Origin: an uncultured Ruminococcus sp.
GTDB lineage: Bacteria; Bacillota; Clostridia; Oscillospirales; Acutalibacteraceae
Assembly: GCA_902762615.1 (NCBI GenBank)
Contig: CACWOX010000002.1
Coordinates: 1-64,000, forward strand
DNA length: 64,000 nucleotides
Direction of reading: 5' to 3'
A model generated the notes under the pieces. The model did no database searches. It worked only from the letters and a program-made list of their open reading frames with translations, and was not told the DNA's origin. Of this stretch, positions 16,952 through 23,944 are shown piece after piece. How positions within the stretch are numbered: position 1 is the first letter of the stretch; each line of letters starts with the position of its first letter. The translations under genes were made by a program, and so were the position numbers.

Positions 16952-17971
16952 ATGAACAATAAAAAAATAACAGAAGAAAACTGGGGAAAGATTTCGGGCA
17001 ATCGGAATGTCAAGCGTTACACTATTTCCAACGGCGATTTATCCGTATCTGTCATTGACCTCGGAGCGACAGTGCAGCGGATTACATACAAAGGGCTGGA
17101 TATGGTCGTATCCCTCCCCGATCCAAGGCTCTACGAAAAATTTGCCAAAGGCTGCATGGGAGCAACCGTCGGAAGATATGCCGGACGAATCGCAGGAGGC
17201 AGATTCACCATTGACAGCAGAGCATACCAGCTCACGCAGAATCAGAACGGCAATCACCTGCACGGCGGAGAGAACGGTTTTTATACAAGGCGGTGGGACA
17301 GCAGCCTGATTGACGGCGACTATATTCAATTTACCCTTGTCTCTCCTGACGGCGAAGAGGGCTACCCCGGCAATCTGAATGTAAGCGTTATATATGGCAT
17401 TACAGATAACAACGGTTTGGAAATCACATTTAAGGCTGTCAGCGATAAGGATACAATTATCAATCTGACAAATCACAGTTATTTCACTCCCAACGGCATT
17501 GATACTCGTTTTTTTAAATTCCGCCAGCCGCCCAAAACCGACAACCGCGATGTGGAATTTTTCATTAATGCCGATCAGACTCTCGAATTATATGATGACG
17601 GTATTCCAACAGGAAAAAGGCTTCCGGTGGACGGCACACCATTTGATTTCCGCACGTCCAGAATGCTTGCAAGCAATATGGAGGGACTTCCGGACAAATC
17701 GCTCGGCGGCTACGACCACACCTTTGTCTTAAATCCGCATGAGCCTGAGCAGCCTGTCGCAATCGCAAAGGGCTTGAAAAGCGGCGTGAAGATTGCATTC
17801 TTTACTGACCAGCCCGCAGCACAGCTCTTTACAATGGGCAATCCCGGCATGGCATTTGCCTTTGAAGCGCAGCACTTTCCCGACAGCCCGAATCACCCGG
17901 ATTTCCCCAGCACGCTTCTCCGCGCAGGGGAGCAATTCCTCAGCCGCACCGTCTATCAGTTTTCTGAATAA
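16952..17971 (+). CDS. galM: Aldose 1-epimerase (galactose mutarotase)
   Basis: Interconverts alpha and beta anomers of galactose and related sugars in the cytoplasm. The 339-residue protein has the family marks: GRYAGRIAGGRF, the HLHGGENGF motif, the catalytic His region NLTNHSYF, GGYDHTFVLN, and the catalytic Glu in FEAQHFPDSPNHPDFPS near the C-terminus. No signal peptide. AAGGAG lies ahead of the ATG. It is a single-gene unit between two terminators or promoters; no other galactose gene is beside it. Confidence 0.95.
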   Translation: MNNKKITEENWGKISGNRNVKRYTISNGDLSVSVIDLGATVQRITYKGLDMVVSLPDPRLYEKFAKGCMGATVGRYAGRIAGGRFTIDSRAYQLTQNQNGNHLHGGENGFYTRRWDSSLIDGDYIQFTLVSPDGEEGYPGNLNVSVIYGITDNNGLEITFKAVSDKDTIINLTNHSYFTPNGIDTRFFKFRQPPKTDNRDVEFFINADQTLELYDDGIPTGKRLPVDGTPFDFRTSRMLASNMEGLPDKSLGGYDHTFVLNPHEPEQPVAIAKGLKSGVKIAFFTDQPAAQLFTMGNPGMAFAFEAQHFPDSPNHPDFPSTLLRAGEQFLSRTVYQFSE

Positions 17972-18025
17972 AAAATCCCGCTCACATCACGGAATGGCGC
18001 CGATGTGGGCGGGATCATTTTATAA
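17971..18025. terminator. Two-way terminator between galM and the nrdD peptide
   Basis: 14-base stem (17975-17988 with 18002-18015, one G-U pair) flanked by an A run on one side and a T-rich stretch on the other, between convergent genes. Confidence 0.85.
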
Positions 18026-18029
18026 GAAT

Positions 18030-18197
18030 TTATTTGTCCGAAGCGTCAAGACCGTGCTTAACTCTGTCGCTTTCCTCGGCGCGCTTGGCGTCGTTGAAGC
18101 GGTCAACTGTGCCTACCAGATAACCCGTAATGCGGCGGATACGCTCGAATTCAACGCCTTCACCGATTGTCTTGTTTTCTGTTTTCTGTTCACTCAT
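18030..18197 (-). CDS. nrdD: Free glycyl-radical domain of class III ribonucleotide reductase
   Basis: A 55-residue protein aligning with the extreme C-terminus of NrdD: RRITGYLVG followed by RFNDAKRAEESDRVKHG corresponds to the RRVCGYLG...FNAGKQEEVKRRVKH region that ends full-length NrdD proteins. Gly25 (codon 18123-18125) matches the glycine that carries the radical. It is not a frameshifted tail: the larger gene stops 36 bases earlier and this one has its own ACGGAGGT ribosome site seven bases ahead of the ATG at 18197. It should plug into the NrdD body as GrcA/YfiD does for pyruvate formate-lyase. The function is inferred from homology and position. Confidence 0.85.
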   Translation of the reverse strand: MSEQKTENKTIGEGVEFERIRRITGYLVGTVDRFNDAKRAEESDRVKHGLDASDK

Positions 18198-18233
18198 GAT
18201 GATTACCTCCGTTAAATGATGTTGTATTGTCAA

Positions 18234-20537
18234 TTAATCTATGCCTACAAAATGCGGCATGTTGGGATATTTCTTTTTCAGATCTCTGAGGGTTTCAATC
18301 GAAACGCCTTCGCCGTTGTGCCTGCCGCATCTCGGGCAGCAATTGCCGATCACGCCCGTGTAGCCGCAGATCGGGTCGCGATCCACAGGGTGATTGATGG
18401 AGCCGTAGCCAATGCCGACTTCCTTCATGTACTTGATGACCGCCTCAAAAGCGTCGATGTTGTTGCACATATCGCCATCAAGCTCGACATAGCTGATGTG
18501 TCCGGCGTTGCAGTAGTTGTGGAAGGGTGCTTCCAGGCGCAGCTTCTTGAATGCCGAAATGTTGTGGTAAACCGGAATATGGAAGGAATTGGTGTAGTAT
18601 TCCCTGTCGGTAACGCCCTCTATGCTGCCGTACTTCTTGGCATCCATCTTGACGAAGCGTCCGCTGAGTCCTTCTGCCGGAGTGGCAAGCAGGGTGAAAT
18701 TCAAACCCGTCTCGGCGGACTTCTTGTCCATGCGTCCGCGCATATATTTAATGATGTCCAGACCCAGACGGTAGCTTTCTTCGCTCTCGCCGTGATGCTG
18801 ACCTGTCATCGCCTTGAGCGTTTCGGCAAGTCCGATAAATCCAACGCTGAGAGTGCCGTGCTTGAGCACCTCGGCAACGGAATCGTCAATGCCCAGATTG
18901 TCGCTGTCTATCCACACGCCCTGACCCATAAGGAAGGGATAATTTCTCACCTTCTTGGAGCACTGAATCTTGAAGCGGTGAAGCAGCTGCTTGAATACAA
19001 GATCTATGCGGGAATCGAGCATGCTGTAGAAGAGGTTCCAGTCGCCCTTGGCTTCAATGCCTATGCGCGGCAGATTGATGGTGGTGAAGCTGAGGTTGCC
19101 TCTGCCGCAGGTGATTTCGCGGGAGCGGTCGTGGACATTGCCCATGACTCTGGTGCGGCAGCCCATGTAAGCCACTTCGGTGTTGTAATCGCCCGGCTTG
19201 TAATATTGCAGATTGAAGGGAGCGTCAAGGAAGCTGAAATTCGGGAAAAGACGCTTGGCGCTTACCTTGCAGCTCAGACGGAAGAGGTCATAGTTGGGGT
19301 CTTCCTTATTGAAGTTAACGCCTTCCTTGACCTTGAAAATCTGCACCGGGAATATGGGGGTTTCTCCGTTGCCGAGACCCGCGTCGGTGGCAAACAGCAG
19401 GTTGCGCATGACCATTCTGCCCTCGGGGGATGTATCTGTGCCGTAATTGATGGAGCTGAAGGGAACCTGTGCGCCTGCTCTGGAGTGCATGGTATTGAGG
19501 TTGTGGATCAGTCCCTCCATCGCCTGATAGGTGGCACGGTCGGTCTCGGTAAGAGCGGTGTCAAAGGCATTTTTATTGAGCTTTTTCAGATCGTCCTCAG
19601 AAAGTCCGTTGATAACCCCAGGAAGACTGCCGCCTTTTTTCAATTCAATGATGCGCTGCTCCATACCGTCCTTGTTGGAAATGCGAACAATGTCCATCGG
19701 CATTTCCTTTTCCAGATATGCCACCGACTCTTCGGCTGCACTTTCGGAAACATCATAGCGATATTTCAGATAAAGTCCCAGCGCCTTGAAATACTCCTTG
19801 ATAAAGGTCTTGGCGACGCCGGGAGCCATGGAATAATCGAAGTTTGGCACCGACTGACCGCCATGCATTTCATTCTGGTTTGCTTGAATGGCAATGCAGG
19901 CAAGGGCGGAATAGCTCTGAATGCTCATGGGTTCACGCAGATGACCGTGTCCCGTGGAAAAACCATCCTTGAAGAGCTTGAGAAGATCTATCTGACAGCA
20001 GGTTTCGGTGAGCAGGTAGAAGTCCTTGTCGTGAATGTGAATGTCACCGCCATTGTGCGCGTCAGCGATGTCTTTGTCTAAAATATTGTTGTCAACGAAG
20101 TACTTTGCGCTTTCCGAGCCGTATTTGAGCATGGTGCCCATTGCGGTGTCGGTGTCGATATTGGCATTCTCGCGCTTGATGTTGGAATCCTTTGCGTCAA
20201 CGAAGGTCAGCGACTTGAAGATATCCATAAGGTCCTTCTCGGTCTGACGAAGCTTGCTGCGCTCGGCGCGGTAGAGAATGTAAGCCTTTGAGGTTCTGGG
20301 AAGATCGTTGGCGATAAGCACCTCTTCCACAATATCCTGCACCTGCTCAACTGTAGGAATGGAGTGGACAGGAATTTTTTCCAGCACCTGATTGGTGAGA
20401 CTGAGTACCTTTTCCTCTGTGATCTCCTCATCTAAAACAGCGTTTCCGGCTTTTCTGATGGCGTCGCGAATCTTGGCGGCGTTAAATTTAACGGTCTGAC
20501 CGCTTCGCTTTACAATATACTCGGGGCTTTCCGGCAA
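18234..20537 (-). CDS. nrdD: Anaerobic (class III) ribonucleoside-triphosphate reductase, catalytic body
   Basis: Makes deoxynucleotides from ribonucleoside triphosphates under anoxia. It has an ATP-cone at the N-terminus (about 1-95), then the ten-stranded barrel with NGGDIHIHDKDF and SRAGAQVPFSSINYG, and a C-terminal cysteine cluster (CGYTG...CCPRCGRH) that should bind zinc. It ends about 28 residues after that cluster, before the glycyl-radical motif, which is encoded separately downstream. The start is placed at the TTG at 20537, eight bases after AGGAG; the TTG at 20546 touches that site directly and is unlikely. The activase NrdG is not in the window. A NrdR-type operator covers the promoter. 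Confidence 0.95.
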   Translation of the reverse strand: MPESPEYIVKRSGQTVKFNAAKIRDAIRKAGNAVLDEEITEEKVLSLTNQVLEKIPVHSIPTVEQVQDIVEEVLIANDLPRTSKAYILYRAERSKLRQTEKDLMDIFKSLTFVDAKDSNIKRENANIDTDTAMGTMLKYGSESAKYFVDNNILDKDIADAHNGGDIHIHDKDFYLLTETCCQIDLLKLFKDGFSTGHGHLREPMSIQSYSALACIAIQANQNEMHGGQSVPNFDYSMAPGVAKTFIKEYFKALGLYLKYRYDVSESAAEESVAYLEKEMPMDIVRISNKDGMEQRIIELKKGGSLPGVINGLSEDDLKKLNKNAFDTALTETDRATYQAMEGLIHNLNTMHSRAGAQVPFSSINYGTDTSPEGRMVMRNLLFATDAGLGNGETPIFPVQIFKVKEGVNFNKEDPNYDLFRLSCKVSAKRLFPNFSFLDAPFNLQYYKPGDYNTEVAYMGCRTRVMGNVHDRSREITCGRGNLSFTTINLPRIGIEAKGDWNLFYSMLDSRIDLVFKQLLHRFKIQCSKKVRNYPFLMGQGVWIDSDNLGIDDSVAEVLKHGTLSVGFIGLAETLKAMTGQHHGESEESYRLGLDIIKYMRGRMDKKSAETGLNFTLLATPAEGLSGRFVKMDAKKYGSIEGVTDREYYTNSFHIPVYHNISAFKKLRLEAPFHNYCNAGHISYVELDGDMCNNIDAFEAVIKYMKEVGIGYGSINHPVDRDPICGYTGVIGNCCPRCGRHNGEGVSIETLRDLKKKYPNMPHFVGID

Positions 20538-20640
20538 AACTATCAACTCCTGATTAAATGTAATGATATCGGGCTGCGTGCAAAATCATGTGATGCTTAT
20601 GCAGCCACGTCATATTGGGCTTTATTTGTAGTTCCAGCCT

Positions 20641-20669
20641 ATTATAACACAACATATATGCAATTGCAA
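20641..20669 (-). promoter_or_regulatory. Promoter of nrdD
   Basis: On the minus strand TTGCAA (20664-20669), a 17-base spacer and a perfect TATAAT (20641-20646). The leader to the TTG start is about 97 bases and contains a GGCTGC/GCAGCC hairpin. Confidence 0.7.
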
Positions 20670-20693
20670 GCCTTTTTTTACTATATATTGATA
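20647..20693. promoter_or_regulatory. Pair of NrdR-like boxes over the nrdD promoter
   Basis: Two 16-base boxes, 20647-20662 and 20678-20693, each match 11 of 16 positions of the published NrdR consensus ACACwATATATwGTGT; the second has the ten-base core CTATATATTG intact. Their centres are 31 bases apart, the usual three-helical-turn spacing. Box 1 fills the promoter spacer and box 2 lies just upstream of the -35, as expected for repression by the ATP/dATP-sensing NrdR. Confidence 0.65.
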
Positions 20694-20721
20694 TTTTTGA
20701 AAAATGCATCCTTAATTTCGC

Positions 20722-20770
20722 GGTGGAAAACAGGCGGCAGCGCCGTAGAATTCAGCGTTGTCGCCTGTGG
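20722..20770 (-). terminator. Terminator after the DUF3006 gene
   Basis: Inverted repeat with CAGGCG (20731-20736) and CGCCTG (20762-20767) plus inner pairs, followed on the minus strand by TTTT. It closes the ftsK-ygiQ-MBL-DUF3006 run ahead of the nrdD promoter. Confidence 0.5.
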
Positions 20771-20798
20771 AAAACTCTAAAAATTTTTTTGGATTATG

Positions 20799-21020
20799 TC
20801 AGTTTTCAAAAAGCTCGTCCTCTTTGCGTCTGACATTGGCGCGTGCGGCGGCAGCAGCCTTTCCGTTGACTGTGATTACGCCCTCGTCATCAATGTCAAT
20901 CTTATCGCCTTCACGAATGCTGGCAGGAAGCTCGGCTTTGGATATGGCGAACATCCTGCGGTCTTTGTCCTCGCATATAGCGTAAATGCCGTCGATTCTG
21001 TCAACAGTGAGATGTCTCAT
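20799..21020 (-). CDS. DUF3006 small protein
   Basis: 73-residue protein of the DUF3006 type: an N-terminal VDRIDGIYAICEDKDRRMF strand pair, then a short OB-like core (REGDKIDIDDEGVITVNGK) and a charged C-terminal helix. Proteins of this family very often follow a ComEC-like MBL hydrolase, exactly as here (26 bases downstream of it), but their role is unknown to me. AGGAG lies about nine bases ahead of the ATG. Confidence 0.8.
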   Translation of the reverse strand: MRHLTVDRIDGIYAICEDKDRRMFAISKAELPASIREGDKIDIDDEGVITVNGKAAAAARANVRRKEDELFEN

Positions 21021-21046
21021 TTTTTAAAACTCCTTTTTATTGATCG

Positions 21047-22003
21047 TTATTTTGATACGATGACCGAAATATTCTTCCCGTCGGACTCAAAGATTATATC
21101 GCCGTCGAGATCGGTGCGGTAGACGTCGCATTTCATTTGTTTAAGCCTTTTAAGTATCTCGGTTTTGGGATGACCGTATTTGTTGTCCTCTCCCACCGAA
21201 ATAGCGGCGTATTTTGGATTGACCTCATTGAGAAATGCCCGTGAATTGCCGTCTCTGCCGCCGTGATGGGAAACCTTGTATATGTCGGCGCTCAAATCAT
21301 AATCCAGCGAGATAAGCTGACTCTCTATGTTTTTGGAGGCATCGCCTCCGGTAAGAACGGAAACGTCCCTGTATGTGAATTTCAGCACTATTGAATAATC
21401 GTTGAGATCGGTGTAATTTGCATTCTTTTGTGGCGAAAGAACCATCATGGTCACACCGTCAAGATCGTATTCCGTGCCGGGAACAGGACGGGTTATTTTG
21501 AGCTTCTTTTTCTTTATGGCAGTCAGAACCTCGGTGTATGTCATCGTAGTTGGAGTCATGCTCTTGGACGTCTGCGGCATCATCACATGGTCAATCGTAA
21601 TATCATTGCTTTTGATCACCGTGTCCATGCCGCCTATGTGATCGGAATGCGGGTGAGTGCCTACGATCCAGTCGAGGTGCGAAACGCCTGCCCTGTGCAG
21701 ATATTCCAGAACGGTATCCCCCATTCCGTTTTCTCCGCAGTCTATGAGGACATTGCACTCACCGCACTGCATAAGTATTGAATCGCCCTGTCCTACGTCT
21801 ATGACGTGCATTTTCAGATTTGCCTCGCCCTCAATGGCGTCTCCGTAAACCTCGTAATTGAGCATTCCGAATATCTCATTGAGCCACTTGTCGGCTTCCT
21901 CCTCGGTGCAGCCTGTAAACAGCGCAGAGGAAATCATGATGAACAGCGACAGCACCAGAGTTATAATGGTGCGCATATGTTTTTTGCGAATGGGAAATGT
22001 CAT
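21047..22003 (-). CDS. Secreted MBL-fold hydrolase, ComEC/Rec2-like, lipoprotein
   Basis: 318 residues. An N-terminal hydrophobic segment ends in a lipobox (SALFTGC, Cys near residue 32), so the protein is probably lipid-anchored outside the membrane. The mature part is a metallo-beta-lactamase fold with the metal-binding HPHSDHIGG motif and a second conserved block SHHGGRDGNS, like the C-terminal nuclease-type domain of ComEC. It lacks the ComEC membrane channel. The ATG overlaps the ygiQ stop as ATGA. A nuclease activity on external DNA or a nucleotide substrate is plausible, not proven. Confidence 0.85.
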   Translation of the reverse strand: MTFPIRKKHMRTIITLVLSLFIMISSALFTGCTEEEADKWLNEIFGMLNYEVYGDAIEGEANLKMHVIDVGQGDSILMQCGECNVLIDCGENGMGDTVLEYLHRAGVSHLDWIVGTHPHSDHIGGMDTVIKSNDITIDHVMMPQTSKSMTPTTMTYTEVLTAIKKKKLKITRPVPGTEYDLDGVTMMVLSPQKNANYTDLNDYSIVLKFTYRDVSVLTGGDASKNIESQLISLDYDLSADIYKVSHHGGRDGNSRAFLNEVNPKYAAISVGEDNKYGHPKTEILKRLKQMKCDVYRTDLDGDIIFESDGKNISVIVSK

Positions 22004-23925
22004 TTCTTTTTGCCTTTCTTTTTGTTTATGCTGCGAATGGGACTCTTTTTGCCGCCGCTCTTTGCCTGTGGTTTGCCGATTCTGCCGTTGACCCCCCCGC
22101 CGGCGGACTGAGCCTGACGGTACTTCTGCGAAGGTCTGATCAGGCAGGAGGGCGAATTGCCTATCAAGTCGGTGCGTCCGGCTTTGATAAGAGCCTGCTC
22201 CACAATATCGTGATTCTCGGGACGGAAGTATTGAAGCAGCGCTCTTTGAAGCGCCTTTTCCTGCGGTGTGCGCGGAACATACACCTTTTCGAGGGTGTAC
22301 GGGTCAAGTCCCGTATAAAAGGTACAGGTGGAAATCGTGCCGGGAGTAGGGTAAAAATCCTGCACCTGCTCGGGATGAAGGTGCTCCTTTTTGAGGAAGA
22401 GAGAAAGCTCGATAGCGTCGTTGACCGTACTTCCGGGATGGGAGCTCATTAAGTAGGGAACTAAAAACTGCTTCTTCCCTATTTCCTCCGTAATACCGTA
22501 GAACTCCTTTGCAAACCTCCTGTAAACCTCAAAGTGCGGCTTGCCCATGCGGTCGAGTACCTGCGTCGAGCAGTGTTCGGGAGCCACCTTGAGCTGACCG
22601 CTCACGTGGAATTCGATAAGCTCCCGCATGACCTGCGGGTCTTTTTCCAATATGAGATAATCAAAGCGTATGCCGGAGCGAACAAATACCTTCTTGACCT
22701 TTGGCAGAACCCTGACCCGTCGCAGCATTTCCAGAAATTCGCTGTGGTCAACCTGTAAGGCAGGACACGGCTCGGGGGCAAGACAGCGCCGACCTCCGCG
22801 GCACATGCCGGCTTTGTCCTGCTTCTTGCAGGAGTGAATGCGGAAGTTAGCGGTTGGTCCGCCGACGTCGTGAATGTATCCCTTGAAGCCGGGCTTGTGT
22901 GTGAGCATTTCCGCCTCACGCACTACGGAATCAATGCTTCGTGTAGAAATCTGCCTCCCCTGATGAAAGGCAAGCGAACAGAAAGAGCAGGCTCCAAAGC
23001 AGCCGCGGTTGTGTATAATTGAGAATTCTACCTCCTTGATAGCCGGAACGCCGCCGAGCGACTCATACATCGGGTGATAGGCGCGTTCATAGGGCAATTC
23101 ATACACCCAGTCGAAGTCCTCGGTCGTGATGGGACGCATAGGCGGGTTCTGCACAAGGATAACGTCGCCGTGGCGCTGAATGATCTTTTTGCCGTGCACA
23201 GCGTCCTGTTCGTCCTGCTCGATGCGGCAGGATATGGCATATTCCCTCTTGGAAGCGCAAACCTGCTCGTATGAAGGACACTCCGCCACCGAACCGGGAA
23301 CGTACTCCTCCACAGGAATGGCGACACATGTTCCGCGCACGTCTGTGATGGAGGAAACGTCCTCGCCGCTTGCAAGACGCTCGGCAATCTCCATCATGGA
23401 GTATTCTCCCATGCCAAAGGAGAGAATATCCGCACCCGATTCAATGAGTATGGATGGCTTGACGGCGTCGTCCCAATAGTCGTAATTGGCAAAGCGGCGC
23501 AGAGAGGTTTCCAGTCCTCCGATTATGATTGGTACGTCCGGGTATGCCTTGCGGCAAAGTCTGCTGTAGACAATTGTTGCGCGGTCGGGACGCTTGCCTG
23601 GTCTGCCGCCGGGAGAAAACGCATCCTCACTTCGCTTCTTTTTGGCTGCGGTGTAATGAGCCACCATCGAGTCAATATTACCGGCTGTCACCAAAAAACC
23701 GAGTCGCGGCTTGCCGAACTGCCGGAAATCCTCAAGGTTTTTGCTTTTTACATCGGGTTGAGGCAGAATCGCCACGCGGTAACCTTTGGCTTCGAGAATT
23801 CGGGAGATAATAGCAACGCCGAAGCTCGGGTGATCGACATATGCATCGCCCGAAACATAAACAAAATCAACATAATCCCAGCCGAGCTTATTTATATCGT
23901 CTTGGGAAACAGGTAAAAATGACAA
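22000..23925 (-). CDS. ygiQ: YgiQ-family radical SAM protein
   Basis: 641-residue radical SAM protein. The N-terminal B12-like fold region (PSFGVAIISRILEAKGYRV) is followed by the cluster motif NRGCFGACSFCSLAFHQGR (CxxxCxxC) and a long C-terminal part with LVPYLMSSHPGS and DFYPTPGTISTC typical of YgiQ; the last 40 residues are Lys/Arg-rich and probably disordered. The biological reaction is unknown. The start is the TTG at 23925 with GAGG a few bases ahead, 19 bases behind the ftsK stop. Confidence 0.9.
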   Translation of the reverse strand: MSFLPVSQDDINKLGWDYVDFVYVSGDAYVDHPSFGVAIISRILEAKGYRVAILPQPDVKSKNLEDFRQFGKPRLGFLVTAGNIDSMVAHYTAAKKKRSEDAFSPGGRPGKRPDRATIVYSRLCRKAYPDVPIIIGGLETSLRRFANYDYWDDAVKPSILIESGADILSFGMGEYSMMEIAERLASGEDVSSITDVRGTCVAIPVEEYVPGSVAECPSYEQVCASKREYAISCRIEQDEQDAVHGKKIIQRHGDVILVQNPPMRPITTEDFDWVYELPYERAYHPMYESLGGVPAIKEVEFSIIHNRGCFGACSFCSLAFHQGRQISTRSIDSVVREAEMLTHKPGFKGYIHDVGGPTANFRIHSCKKQDKAGMCRGGRRCLAPEPCPALQVDHSEFLEMLRRVRVLPKVKKVFVRSGIRFDYLILEKDPQVMRELIEFHVSGQLKVAPEHCSTQVLDRMGKPHFEVYRRFAKEFYGITEEIGKKQFLVPYLMSSHPGSTVNDAIELSLFLKKEHLHPEQVQDFYPTPGTISTCTFYTGLDPYTLEKVYVPRTPQEKALQRALLQYFRPENHDIVEQALIKAGRTDLIGNSPSCLIRPSQKYRQAQSAGGGVNGRIGKPQAKSGGKKSPIRSINKKKGKKK

Positions 23926-23944
23926 AGCCTCAACCTCACTTCTT

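Noticed and set aside
18030-18233. The short glycyl-radical gene as a frameshifted tail of nrdD
   Set aside because: It has its own strong ribosome site and ATG, and the body ends with a normal stop 36 bases earlier, so a true split gene is more likely.
18216-20081. 621-codon open frame on the plus strand opposite nrdD
   Set aside because: Antisense shadow of the strongly conserved nrdD frame; no ribosome site or recognisable motif.
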